Source: Nocardia brasiliensis IFM 10847
Lineage (GTDB): Bacteria > Actinomycetota > Actinomycetes > Mycobacteriales > Mycobacteriaceae
Assembly (NCBI RefSeq): GCF_000710915.1
Contig: NZ_BAUA01000108.1
Span: 1 to 64,000 of the forward strand
Length of the DNA: 64,000 bases
Reading direction: 5' to 3'
Shown here piece by piece: positions 49,754 to 59,169 of the stretch. Position 1 is the first letter of the stretch. The number at the start of each line of letters is the position of its first letter. The position numbers were made by a program, and so were the translations under genes. Under the pieces are notes generated by a model. It was not told where the DNA came from, did not search any database, and saw only the letters and a program-made list of their open reading frames with translations.

Positions 49754-50935
49754 ATGAACGAGTCCTTGTCCGAGATCGTCGAGCTGCCGACCGTCCGACC
49801 GCCGGGGTGCCCGTTCGATCCGCCCGCGGAACTGGCCGCACTGCGTCCGTTGGTGCCGTTCACCTTTCCGGACGACCACCGCGGCTGGCTCGCCACGAGC
49901 TACGCGACGGTGCGGGCGATCCTGGCCGACCCGCGTTTCAGCGTCCGCTACGAGCTGATCCACTACCCGTTCGCCCCGATGGGCGAGATGCCGCCCGCCC
50001 TGCCCGGCGACATGCTCGGCGTCGACGCTCCGGCGCATACGCGATACCGAAAGTTGCTGGCGGGCAAGTTCACTGTCCGGCGCATGGGACAGCTCACCGA
50101 ACGGGTCGAGCAGATCACCGCCGACCATCTGGACGTCATGGCGCGCACCGGCGGTCCGGTGGATCTGGTCGAGGCGTTCGCCTTCCCGGTGCCGGCGCTG
50201 ACCGTCTGCGAACTGCTCGGTGTGCCCCCGGTCGACCGGGATGCCTTCCATCGCTTCCTGGTCGCCGCGAACAGCGTGAACTCTGCGGTCGTGGATCGCA
50301 ACAACGCGTTCATCGAGGTGCAGAACTACATCCGCGAGCTGGTCGTGGCCAAGCGGGCCGCACCCACCGACGACCTGCTCAGCGATCTCACCGGCACCGA
50401 ACTCGCCGAGGACGAGCTGTCCGGCGTCGGCGCGCTGCTGCTGGGGGCGGGCCTGGACACCACGGCGAACATGATCGCGCTGGGCACCTTCGCGTTGCTC
50501 AGCCACCCCGATCAACTGGCCGAACTGCGGGCGCGACCCGAACTCGCGGATCAGACGATCGAGGAGCTGATGCGCTACCTCACCATCACGCACACCTCGA
50601 CCCGGGTCGCGCTCGAGGACGTCGAGATCGACGGGCAGCTGATCACGGCGGGCCAGACGGTCGCGCTGTCGTTCCAGGCGGCCGATCGCGACCCCGCCAA
50701 GTACGACGACCCGGACAGCTTCGATATCCGCCGCAACGCCGTCGGGCATCTCGGCTTCGGGCACGGTCCGCACCAGTGTCTCGGTCAGCAGCTGGCGCGC
50801 GTCGAGATGCGAGTCGCGTTGCCCGCCTTGCTGACTCGGTTCCCGACTCTGCGGCTCGCGGTGCCGCCGGAGGAGGTGCCGCTACGGCACGACATGGACA
50901 TCTACGGCGTGCACCGGCTTCCGGTCACCTGGTAG
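49754..50935 (+). CDS. Cytochrome P450 monooxygenase
   Basis: A 393-residue soluble bacterial P450. The I-helix motif is GAGLDTT (231-237), the ExxR pair is E271-R274, and the haem cysteine is C342 in FGHGPHQCLGQQLARVEMR. N- and C-termini are complete. It belongs to the broad CYP105/107-like group; the substrate cannot be read. ATG 49754 follows GAGGGGAATCGCC. It is followed by its own ferredoxin 13 bp downstream, giving a two-gene operon that needs only a ferredoxin reductase from elsewhere. Confidence 0.95.
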   Translation: MNESLSEIVELPTVRPPGCPFDPPAELAALRPLVPFTFPDDHRGWLATSYATVRAILADPRFSVRYELIHYPFAPMGEMPPALPGDMLGVDAPAHTRYRKLLAGKFTVRRMGQLTERVEQITADHLDVMARTGGPVDLVEAFAFPVPALTVCELLGVPPVDRDAFHRFLVAANSVNSAVVDRNNAFIEVQNYIRELVVAKRAAPTDDLLSDLTGTELAEDELSGVGALLLGAGLDTTANMIALGTFALLSHPDQLAELRARPELADQTIEELMRYLTITHTSTRVALEDVEIDGQLITAGQTVALSFQAADRDPAKYDDPDSFDIRRNAVGHLGFGHGPHQCLGQQLARVEMRVALPALLTRFPTLRLAVPPEEVPLRHDMDIYGVHRLPVTW

Positions 50936-50948
50936 GGAGGAGTACTCG

Positions 50949-51155
50949 ATGAAGATCACCGTCGATCGGGACCGCTGCGTCGGCGCGGGGATGTGTGCGC
51001 TGCTCGCCCCTGCCGTGTTCGACCAGGACGCCGCCGACGGCCGGGTGTGGCTGCTCGATGCCGCGCCGCCGCCCGGGCAGCACACCGCGGCGCTGGAAGC
51101 CGAGCAGACCTGTCCGTCCGCGGCGATCTCGGTGACCGCCGCAGCGGACTCCTAG
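50949..51155 (+). CDS. 3Fe-4S ferredoxin for the P450
   Basis: A 68-residue ferredoxin. Cluster cysteines are C10 and C16 (DRDRCVGAGMCALLAP) and C55 (EQTCPSAAISV); the second cysteine position in the CxxHxxC-type motif is Gly/Ala, giving a 3Fe-4S rather than 4Fe-4S cluster. This is the usual partner of actinobacterial P450s and delivers electrons to C342 haem. The ATG is 13 bases after the P450 stop, with GGAGG at ideal spacing. Confidence 0.93.
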   Translation: MKITVDRDRCVGAGMCALLAPAVFDQDAADGRVWLLDAAPPPGQHTAALEAEQTCPSAAISVTAAADS

Positions 51156-51171
51156 GCCAGGATCGCCGGGG

Positions 51172-51444
51172 TCAGCTGTGCTCGTTCAGGTATTCCAGAT
51201 AGAACGGCCGCAACACCTCGGCGACCTCGCCGTCACCGGCGTGGATGTAGTCGTCGATCATCGGCAGCACGTACTTGATATCGGCCTCGCTCTCGCCGAG
51301 GTTGCCCGCGGCAGCCTCGGCGGCCGGGATCGAGGTGAGCAGCCGCCACAGGAACTTCACGTCCCCGTGTCGGACGGCAAGCTTCACCGCTCGGTCGTGC
51401 AGTTCCTTCGACGACAGCGTGTCCAGGTCCTCGTTACCGGCCAT
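51172..51444 (-). CDS. Small hypothetical protein, 90 residues
   Basis: A 90-residue helical, acidic protein: LSSKELHDRAVKLAVRHGDV, a WRLLTSIPAAEAAAGNLGES middle and a C-terminal YIHAGDGEVAEVLRPFYLEYL. No signal peptide or membrane helix. It appears conserved in composition, and its start and stop are clean, but I do not recognise the family. It lies convergent with the ferredoxin gene and 17 bp from it. Confidence 0.7.
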   Translation of the reverse strand: MAGNEDLDTLSSKELHDRAVKLAVRHGDVKFLWRLLTSIPAAEAAAGNLGESEADIKYVLPMIDDYIHAGDGEVAEVLRPFYLEYLNEHS

Positions 51445-51803
51445 ACCAGCGACTGTAGCGGGCCGCGCCGGATGCGGGCCGGGGACCGCACCGGCGCATC
51501 GGCAGCGCGCGCCGACCGGCAGCGCCGACCCGGCGATCGCGGCCGGGGCGTGCGGTTAACGACAAATTCACGGACACGCCTACCTGTGCGGAAGCGGGGA
51601 AGCGTGGTTCGGCGGTAGCGTCGGTGGTGCGGGCCGCGGCGGTGTGGCTCGTACGGGAGGTCCTGACCGTGACTGAGCTATTCAGTACGAGGGGGCCGGC
51701 ACCCGGCCCTCGTGGCATCTGACGGCAACGTCGGGTCCATCAGGACGGACCGGTCCAGCGAGATCGTTCGTGCGGGTGCCGCGCGGACAAAGAGGAGCCC
51801 ACC
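51445..51803. other. Gene-poor interval upstream of phoH2
   Basis: A 359-bp leader region before phoH2. No gene longer than the 17-residue ORF at 51669 is supported. Segments around 51690-51715 can form a GC-rich hairpin (GGGGCCGG with CCGGCCC). It may be a regulated 5' leader. Confidence 0.5.
51669..51722 (+). CDS. Possible 17-residue leader ORF
   Basis: A GTG-started ORF with GGGAGG 9 bases upstream encodes MTELFSTRGPAPGPRGI, then TGA, 81 bp before the phoH2 start. A hairpin overlaps its 3' half. A peptide-coding leader of this kind could attenuate phoH2, but the evidence is only the ribosome binding site and position. Confidence 0.3.
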   Translation: MTELFSTRGPAPGPRGI

Positions 51804-53189
51804 GTGACTGCTTCACGCTCCGTTCCCGCTCCCTCGGCGCAATCCCGTTCCGCGAAAGGCGGAACCGCCGCGAAGGGGGCACACCCCTCGCATTCCCCGG
51901 CCGATACCTTCGTCATCGACACCTCGGTCCTGTTGTCCGATCCCTGGGCTTTCACCCGTTTCGGCGAACACGACGTCGTGCTTCCGCTGGTGGTCATCAG
52001 CGAACTCGAAGGCAAGCGGCATCACCACGAACTGGGCTGGTTCGCGCGGGAAGCCCTGCGCAACCTGGATGATCTGCGCCTGCAGCACGGCAGGCTGGAT
52101 CAGCAGGTGCCGATCGGCACCGAGGGTGGAACGCTGCAGGTGGAACTGAACCACACCGATCCCGCGGTCCTTCCGGTCGGCTTCCGCACCGACACCAATG
52201 ATTCCCGAATCCTGGCGTGCGCACTCAATCTCGCGGCCGAAGGCCGCCAGGTGGTGCTCGTGTCGAAGGACATTCCGCTGCGGGTCAAAGCGAGTGCGGT
52301 GGGCTTACAGGCCGACGAGTATCACGCGCAGGACGTCGTCACCTCCGGCTGGTCCGGCATGGTGGAGCTCGACGTCAGCTCGGCTCAGATCGACCAGCTC
52401 TACGCGGAGTCCGTGCTGGATCTCGACGGCGCGCGGGAACTGCCGTGCCACACCGGAATCCGGCTCCTCGGCAGCAGTTCCAGCGCGCTCGGCCGGGTCA
52501 CCCCGGACAAGCGGGTCCAGCTGGTGCGCGAGCGCGAGGCGTTCGGCCTGCACGGCCGTTCCGCCGAGCAGCGCATCGCCCTGGATCTGCTGCTGGACGA
52601 GAGCGTCGGCATCGTCTCGCTCGGCGGCCGGGCGGGCACCGGCAAATCCGCGCTCGCGCTGACCGCGGGCCTGGAGGCGGTGCTGGAGCGGCGCACCCAG
52701 CGCAAAGTGGTGGTGTTCCGGCCGCTCTACGCCGTCGGCGGCCAGGAACTCGGCTATCTGCCGGGTAGTGAGAGCGAGAAGATGGGCCCCTGGGCGCAGG
52801 CGGTCTTCGACACGCTCGACGGACTGGCCAGCCGCGAGGTGATGGAGGAGGTGCTCAGTCGCGACATGCTGGAGGTGTTGCCGCTCACCCACATTCGTGG
52901 TCGATCGCTGCACGACTCGTTCGTGATCGTCGATGAGGCGCAGTCGCTGGAACGCAATGTGCTGCTCACCGTGCTCAGCCGGCTCGGCACCGGTTCGCGG
53001 GTGGTGCTCACCCACGACGTGGCTCAGCGGGACAATCTGCGGGTCGGCAGGCACGACGGTGTGGCCGCGGTGATCGAGAAGCTGAAGGGTCACCCGTTGT
53101 TTGCTCACATCACGCTGACCCGCAGCGAGCGCTCGCCGATTGCGGCGCTCGTCACAGAGATGCTGGAGGAGTATGGGCCCAACGCCTGA
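51804..53189 (+). CDS. phoH2: PhoH2: PIN-domain RNase fused to PhoH ATPase
   Basis: A 461-residue two-domain protein. The N-terminal PIN ribonuclease domain starts DTFVIDTSVLLSDPWAF (metal Asp39) and continues LPLVVISELEGKRHH, DTNDSRILACALNLA. The C-terminal PhoH domain contains the Walker A motif GRAGTGKSALALTAG and Walker B FVIVDEAQSLERN. It matches Rv1095, an ATP-dependent RNA helicase/RNase. In mycobacteria it is paired with a small antitoxin (PhoAT) encoded just upstream; no such protein-length ORF is present here. The start is GTG 51804 with AGAGGAGCCC upstream. Confidence 0.93.
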   Translation: MTASRSVPAPSAQSRSAKGGTAAKGAHPSHSPADTFVIDTSVLLSDPWAFTRFGEHDVVLPLVVISELEGKRHHHELGWFAREALRNLDDLRLQHGRLDQQVPIGTEGGTLQVELNHTDPAVLPVGFRTDTNDSRILACALNLAAEGRQVVLVSKDIPLRVKASAVGLQADEYHAQDVVTSGWSGMVELDVSSAQIDQLYAESVLDLDGARELPCHTGIRLLGSSSSALGRVTPDKRVQLVREREAFGLHGRSAEQRIALDLLLDESVGIVSLGGRAGTGKSALALTAGLEAVLERRTQRKVVVFRPLYAVGGQELGYLPGSESEKMGPWAQAVFDTLDGLASREVMEEVLSRDMLEVLPLTHIRGRSLHDSFVIVDEAQSLERNVLLTVLSRLGTGSRVVLTHDVAQRDNLRVGRHDGVAAVIEKLKGHPLFAHITLTRSERSPIAALVTEMLEEYGPNA

Positions 53190-53249
53190 TCTGGGCGGTG
53201 TGTTTCGCCGAATAGCCGACGGGTAATATCCCGGCCATAGCTGTTCCGC

Positions 53250-53286
53250 ATGACCCGGCGTGTCACTTGATGATTCGCCGGGTCAT
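53250..53286. terminator. Hairpin downstream of phoH2
   Basis: Perfect 11-bp arms, ATGACCCGGCG (53250-53260) and CGCCGGGTCAT (53276-53286), with a 15-base loop. There is no T-run, so it is either a weak terminator or a protein-binding site ahead of the LGFP gene. Confidence 0.6.
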
Positions 53287-53364
53287 TGCTGAACATCGGC
53301 CTAGGCTGCCAGCGGCGTCACCGTGCCGGGGACGTCCGCGGTAGCCACTTTCGAGAGGATGGAA

Positions 53365-53904
53365 ATGCACCACTTCGCTCGACGAACGGCTGGATACACT
53401 GCCCTGCTCGCGGCCGCTGGCCTGATCGTCGCGGGTTGCAGCAAGGACGACGACGACAAGAACGACAACAACGCCGCGGCGTCGGTCACGGCCACCTCGG
53501 CCGCGATGCACAGCGGTGAAGAGCACGCCTCGGGTGCCGCGGAGGAGACCAAGATCGCCACGCAGCGTGGCGAACTCACCGTTTCCGGCGACATCTTCGA
53601 CAAGTACATGCAGAGCGGCGGCCCGACCGGCGCCCTCGGCGCTCCGCTGGAGGCGCAGGAGTCCGGTCCCGAAGAGGGCAAGTATCAGGACTTCGTCGGC
53701 GGCACGGTCTACAAGGCCAAAGACGGCCAGGCCCACATCGTCTGGGGCGAGATCCGCAAGGCGTGGGAGGAGAACGGCGGCGCCATGGGTAAGCTGGGCT
53801 ACCCCACCAGCGACGAGAAGGACATCGCCGGCGGCAAGGAGAGCGACTTCACGGGTGGCACCATCACCTGGGTGGACGGCAAGACGACCGTCACGATGAA
53901 GTAG
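53365..53904 (+). CDS. Lipoprotein with LGFP repeats
   Basis: A 179-residue lipoprotein. The signal peptide ends LIVAGCSKDDDD (lipobox Cys about 25), followed by a very acidic Asp-rich linker. The mature part has LGFP-type repeats with GALGAPLEAQE, YQDFVGGTVYKAKDGQAHIVWGE and MGKLGYPTSDEKD. LGFP repeats bind cell-wall sugars and occur in mycolate-containing bacteria. ATG 53365 is favoured; ATG 53359 also fits. A cell-wall-binding role is inferred. Confidence 0.85.
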   Translation: MHHFARRTAGYTALLAAAGLIVAGCSKDDDDKNDNNAAASVTATSAAMHSGEEHASGAAEETKIATQRGELTVSGDIFDKYMQSGGPTGALGAPLEAQESGPEEGKYQDFVGGTVYKAKDGQAHIVWGEIRKAWEENGGAMGKLGYPTSDEKDIAGGKESDFTGGTITWVDGKTTVTMK

Positions 53905-54005
53905 TTGGCACTTCGGCGTCCGGGGCCGCCACGGTGGTCCTGGACGCCTGTCCGGTCTCATTCATCGAATCCCCGTATCAGGGGCTCAACCGCTAGGTTG
54001 TCTAG

Positions 54006-54860
54006 GTGCAAACTCTCTTGACCGATCGCGAGTTGCTCGAATCGCTCGCGCTGGACGTGGAATCCACCCTGCGCCGTCACATCGACGCCGCCGACGGGTG
54101 GCAGCCGCACGACTACGTGCCGTGGGACGACGGCCGTAACTTCTCGTTCCTCGGCGGTGTCGACTGGGATCCGGCGCAGTCCGAACTCAGCGAGGTGGCC
54201 AAGCTGGCGTTGACCGTCAGTGTGCTCATCGCGGACAACCTGCCCTCGTACCATCGCGAGCTCGGCAAGTACCTGCGCACCGGGGCCTGGTGGCGCTGGG
54301 TCGGCCGCTGGACCGCCGAGGAGAACCGCCACGAGATCCTGATCCGCAACTTCCTCATGGTGACCAGGTCGGTGGACCCGGTCGAACTGGAGCGGATGCG
54401 GATGGCGCACATGACCACCGGCTTCCGCCGCCCCGGCATGCACCTGCTCGACGTGCTCGCCGCGTGTGCCTTCGAAGAGGTCGCCGCCGCGATCCGGCAC
54501 CGCAACACCGCCGCGCTGAACGAGAGCCCGATGGTCACCGCGATCGCCGAGCGCATCGCGCGCGACGACGAATTGCAGGCCGAGTTCTTCGCGGACATGG
54601 TCGAGGCGGGCTTCAACGTGGCACCGGATCAGACGATGCGGGCCATCGCCGATCGGATCGCCGATTTCGCCGTGCCGTCGGTGATCCTGGCCGACGGACG
54701 CAACAGCGACGACGTGCTCGCCGAGGCCGGGATCTATGATCCGGCGCGCCAGGACGAGCTGGTTTTCAAGCCGCTGTTGCAGCGGTGGAACGTTTTCACG
54801 CGTACCGATCTCGGTGACGCGGGCGAAAAGGCCCGCGAAGAACTTTCCTACCTGCGCTGA
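54006..54860 (+). CDS. desA2: Acyl-ACP desaturase-like protein (DesA2 type) with altered diiron site
   Basis: A 284-residue helical protein of the acyl-ACP desaturase family. Compared with the castor enzyme, three of six iron ligands survive: E106 and H109 in TAEENRHE, and E158 in AFEEVAAAIRHRN. Three are replaced: the first ligand glutamate is A76 (IADNLPSY), and the last pair in IARDDELQAEFF is D188 and Q191 instead of Glu and His. A normal diiron oxidase centre is therefore unlikely. The mycobacterial DesA2 also lacks the first ligand but keeps the last pair. GTG start at 54006. A strong terminator follows. Confidence 0.88.
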   Translation: MQTLLTDRELLESLALDVESTLRRHIDAADGWQPHDYVPWDDGRNFSFLGGVDWDPAQSELSEVAKLALTVSVLIADNLPSYHRELGKYLRTGAWWRWVGRWTAEENRHEILIRNFLMVTRSVDPVELERMRMAHMTTGFRRPGMHLLDVLAACAFEEVAAAIRHRNTAALNESPMVTAIAERIARDDELQAEFFADMVEAGFNVAPDQTMRAIADRIADFAVPSVILADGRNSDDVLAEAGIYDPARQDELVFKPLLQRWNVFTRTDLGDAGEKAREELSYLR

Positions 54861-54869
54861 ATTTCTCCC

Positions 54870-54908
54870 GGTCGACGCCAGGATTCCTGGCGTCGACCGA
54901 GTTTTCTT
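54870..54908 (+). terminator. Intrinsic terminator of desA2
   Basis: A perfect 13-bp stem, GGTCGACGCCAGG (54870-54882) and CCTGGCGTCGACC (54886-54898), with a 3-base loop, followed by GAG and a TTTTCTTT run. Confidence 0.94.
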
Positions 54909-55003
54909 TCTGCTGCCGCGAAAATGTGGTGAAACACACGTCGTATAGCCAGCGATTAGCTGTGTGTACGCCCGCTTCGGCGGGAGCAAGAAAGGAAAGA
55001 AAC

Positions 55004-55090
55004 ATGATCAGTGCAATCGTTGGCGGTCTTCTCGCTCTGGCCTCGGTCGGCGCAGGCGCGTTCCTCGCGGCACTCGGCATCTTCCTGTGA
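55004..55090 (+). CDS. Short hydrophobic ORF, 28 residues
   Basis: The ORF starts at ATG 55004 with a GAAAGGAAAG tract just upstream. The peptide is one glycine/alanine-rich transmembrane segment, beginning MISAIVGGLLALASVGAGAF. It sits alone between two strong terminators (54870-54908 and 55097-55133), so it should be an independent transcript. Small membrane peptides of this type can be toxins, regulators or membrane-stress peptides; nothing distinguishes these here. Confidence 0.72.
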   Translation: MISAIVGGLLALASVGAGAFLAALGIFL

Positions 55091-55096
55091 TGCCCG

Positions 55097-55133
55097 GCGC
55101 GGGTACGTCCGACTTCGGCTGACGTACCCGCGC
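55097..55133 (+). terminator. Terminator of the 28-residue ORF
   Basis: A perfect 13-bp stem: GCGCGGGTACGTC at 55097-55109 and GACGTACCCGCGC at 55121-55133, with an 11-base loop. It starts 7 bases after the short ORF stop. Confidence 0.88.
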
Positions 55134-55200
55134 GCACGTTTGTCGAACGTCACGTCGGTGCAGTTCACAGCGCATCCGACGTGACGCTCGAAGAGTATTT

Positions 55201-56604
<1,404 letters not shown>

Positions 56605-56762
56605 GTTTTCGACCATATGCCCGAGCGGAGCGCAGTGGGGCTGCCACGCCTGTAGTGATTCGCACACCGTCATGGCGGGGTCGATCGGGAATAGGGGTGC
56701 CGGCGCGAAAAAGGCGCGCGGGCGGATGTGCCTGCGCGCCTTGATCGATTCCGCGGTCCCGG

Positions 56763-57806
56763 TCAGGGGAGCGGCGGGACCGCGTGCTCGTCGCCGATGA
56801 AATCGACCGAGGAGTACTCGCGCAGCTTGGTGAGGCGGTGGTAGGCGTCGATCATCCGGACGGTGCCGGACTTGGAGCGCATGACGATCGACTGGGTCGA
56901 CGCGCCGCCTCCGTAGTAGCGGACGCCGCGCAGCAGGTCGCCGTCGGTGACGCCGGTGGCGCAGAAGAAGACGTTGTCGCCGGCCACCAGGTCTTCGGTG
57001 GTGAGCACCCGGTCCAGATCGTGGCCCGCGTCGATCGCCTTCTGCTTCTCGTCGTCGTCGGTGGGGGCGAGCATGCCCTGGAGTTCGCCGCCCATACAGC
57101 GCATGGCGGCGGCGGCGATGATGCCCTCCGGGGTGCCGCCGACACCGACCAGGATGTCGGTGCCCGAATCGGGGCGGGCCGCGGCGATGGCGCCCGCGAC
57201 GTCACCGTCGGAGATCAGGCGGATGCGCGCGCCCGCGTCGCGCACCTGCTGGATGAGGTCGGCGTGGCGGGGGCGGTCCAGGATGCAGACGGTCAGGTCC
57301 GACTTCGACAGGCCCTTGGCCTTGGCGACGCGGCGGATGTTCTCACTGATCGGCACCGAGATATCGATCACGTCGGCGGCGTCGGGGCCGACCGCGATCT
57401 TGCTCATGTAGAACACCGCGGACGGATCGAACATCGCGCCGCGCTGGGCGACCGCGAGCACGGCGATGGCGCCAGGCGAACCCTTCGACATCAGGGTGGT
57501 GCCGTCCACCGGGTCCACCGCGAAGTCGACCTCGGGACCGGTGCCGTCACCGACCAGCTCACCGTTGAACAGCATGGGCGCCTCGTCCTTCTCGCCCTCA
57601 CCGATCACCACGATGCCGCGCATGGACACCGAATTGACCAGCTGCCGCATCGCGTCGACGGCCGCGCCGTCGCCGCCCTCCTTGTCGCCACGGCCGACCC
57701 ACCGGCCGGCGGCCATCGCCCCGGCCTCGGTGACGCGGACCAACTCGAGCGCGAGGTTGCGGTCCGGCGCCTCGCGGCGGCTCGGTGTCGGGGAAGATGC
57801 CGTCAT
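56763..57806 (-). CDS. glpX: Fructose-1,6-bisphosphatase, class II (GlpX)
   Basis: A 347-residue metal-dependent phosphatase for gluconeogenesis. It matches Rv1099c. The catalytic motifs VIGEGEKDEAPMLFNGE and DFAVDPVDGTTLMSKG are intact, and the C-terminal VGVGGTPEGIIAAAAMRCMGG segment is present. The start ATG 57806 has AGGAGG at ideal spacing. The gene order glpX-fum is conserved with mycobacteria. In mycobacteria GlpX is the main fructose bisphosphatase. Confidence 0.96.
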   Translation of the reverse strand: MTASSPTPSRREAPDRNLALELVRVTEAGAMAAGRWVGRGDKEGGDGAAVDAMRQLVNSVSMRGIVVIGEGEKDEAPMLFNGELVGDGTGPEVDFAVDPVDGTTLMSKGSPGAIAVLAVAQRGAMFDPSAVFYMSKIAVGPDAADVIDISVPISENIRRVAKAKGLSKSDLTVCILDRPRHADLIQQVRDAGARIRLISDGDVAGAIAAARPDSGTDILVGVGGTPEGIIAAAAMRCMGGELQGMLAPTDDDEKQKAIDAGHDLDRVLTTEDLVAGDNVFFCATGVTDGDLLRGVRYYGGGASTQSIVMRSKSGTVRMIDAYHRLTKLREYSSVDFIGDEHAVPPLP

Positions 57807-57920
57807 TGCGGGGTGCCTCCTGTGCGTCGGTACGTACCGGACGATTGTCTCACTCGGTTTGAGACGGCCGTACACCCTGCTCGGTGGATCGGGGTGCGAG
57901 AAGGAACACCGTAGGGGCGA

Positions 57921-58508
57921 GTGGATACTGGAACCGTGCCCAACCAAAAGCCGCGCATCCTGAACGACTACCGGGATCTGTTCTGGTCGCTGATCCCGCT
58001 GGTGCTGATCGCGGTGGTGTTCGCCGGGCTCGCCAGCCAGTGCAGTTTCGCCGGAAACGGTCCGACGCAGGGCCAGATCCCGCATTTCGACGTGAAGGCC
58101 GCGCTCACCGCCGACGCGCGTTCGCTGCCGTTCCCGATCCGCAACCCGGCCGTGCCTGCGGACTGGACGCCGAACTCCGGCAGCCGCCAGGCCATCAGCG
58201 GCACCGGCGGCGGACCGGTCAGCACTGTCGGCTATATCACTACGCAGGGCACCTACATGCGGTTCACGCAGAGCAACGCGACCGAAGAGGCGTTGTCGCG
58301 CTACGTCTTGGGCTCGCGCTACGCCACCGGTGCCGAAACGATCGGCGACCAGAAATGGGTCGTGTACTCCGAACCCGGTTCGGAACCGGCCTGGGTCGCC
58401 GACCTCGGCCAGTCCCGGGTGCTGATCACCGGCGCGGGCGACCGGGCGGCGTTCACCACCCTGGCCCAGGCCGTCGTCGCCGCACCGCCCCTCAAAGCCG
58501 GCGCCTGA
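57921..58508 (+). CDS. DUF4245 membrane-anchored protein (Rv1100-like)
   Basis: A 195-residue protein with an N-terminal anchor helix (DLFWSLIPLVLIAVVFAGLA) followed by an outer domain containing FPIRNPAVPADWTPNS, the DUF4245 signature, and WVVYSEPGSEPAWVADLG. It is divergent from glpX with about 115 bp between the starts, as in mycobacteria. The start is GTG 57921, but GTG 57936 (VPNQKPRILNDYRD) fits the family equally well. The function is unknown. Confidence 0.9.
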   Translation: MDTGTVPNQKPRILNDYRDLFWSLIPLVLIAVVFAGLASQCSFAGNGPTQGQIPHFDVKAALTADARSLPFPIRNPAVPADWTPNSGSRQAISGTGGGPVSTVGYITTQGTYMRFTQSNATEEALSRYVLGSRYATGAETIGDQKWVVYSEPGSEPAWVADLGQSRVLITGAGDRAAFTTLAQAVVAAPPLKAGA

Positions 58509-58576
58509 CCCCGCGGAATCAACCCCCGCGGCTCCGGCAACGGCGGCCGAGCTGTTGCGCATGCGTGCACGTTTCC

Positions 58577-58921
58577 CTAGCGGTGGCTGACCACGTTGAC
58601 GATGGTGCCGCTCGGATCGCGAACGAAAAACCTGCGTACGCCCCACTGTTCGTCGCGTAGGGGGTAGACGATATCGGCGCCCGCCGCGGTCATCGCCGCG
58701 TGCACCGCGTCGACATCCTCGACCTCCACGCTCATATTCGGCTGGAGTTGCTCCGCGTCCGGCCCGACGAGCAGCACCTGGGCGGTCGGGTTGGCCGGGG
58801 ACACCATGGTGACGACCCAGCCGAGATCCATCGCCTCCTCGAAACCGAGCAGCCGGTAGAACTCGCGGCTGCGCTCGATATCGTCGGTGCGGATATCGGG
58901 GGTGGCGCGCCGGATCGTCAT
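58577..58921 (-). CDS. VOC (glyoxalase-fold) protein
   Basis: A 114-residue single-domain vicinal-oxygen-chelate protein. Features are TPDIRTDDIERSREFYRLLG, the central strand YPLRDEQWGVRRFFVRDPSG and a C-terminal VNVVSH. The usual glutamate ligand region is LRDEQWGVRRFFVRDPSGT. The substrate is unknown. The start ATG at 58921 overlaps the xseB stop (ATGA), so it is translated with xseB; the remaining upstream frame is unlike the family. Confidence 0.87.
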   Translation of the reverse strand: MTIRRATPDIRTDDIERSREFYRLLGFEEAMDLGWVVTMVSPANPTAQVLLVGPDAEQLQPNMSVEVEDVDAVHAAMTAAGADIVYPLRDEQWGVRRFFVRDPSGTIVNVVSHR

Positions 58922-59166
58922 TTCTCGTCCTCGAGGTCGGTGCGCGACAGCGCGTCTTCGACGCGCTTCCTGGCGCCGGCCAGATGCTCTTCGCAGCGGT
59001 TGGCCAGGGCCTCGCCACGCTCCCACAGGGTGAGCGACTCGTCCAGGTCGAGGCCCCCCTGCTCCAGCATCTTCACGACATTGACCAGTTCGTCGCGGGC
59101 ACGTTCGTAACCGAAGGTAGCGATCTCGGCCAGTTCGGTGTCGGCGTCCTTACCGGGCTCGGCCAA
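58918..59166 (-). CDS. xseB: Exodeoxyribonuclease VII small subunit
   Basis: An 82-residue helical protein, the small subunit of exonuclease VII (single-strand DNA nuclease for repair). Recognised by FGYERARDELVNVVKMLEQG, the LDLDESLTLWERGEALANRCEEHL core, and the Rv1107c-like length. Its ATG is 3 bp downstream of the xseA stop on the same strand. It is intact although xseA appears frameshifted. Confidence 0.95.
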   Translation of the reverse strand: MAEPGKDADTELAEIATFGYERARDELVNVVKMLEQGGLDLDESLTLWERGEALANRCEEHLAGARKRVEDALSRTDLEDEK

Positions 59167-59169
59167 GGA

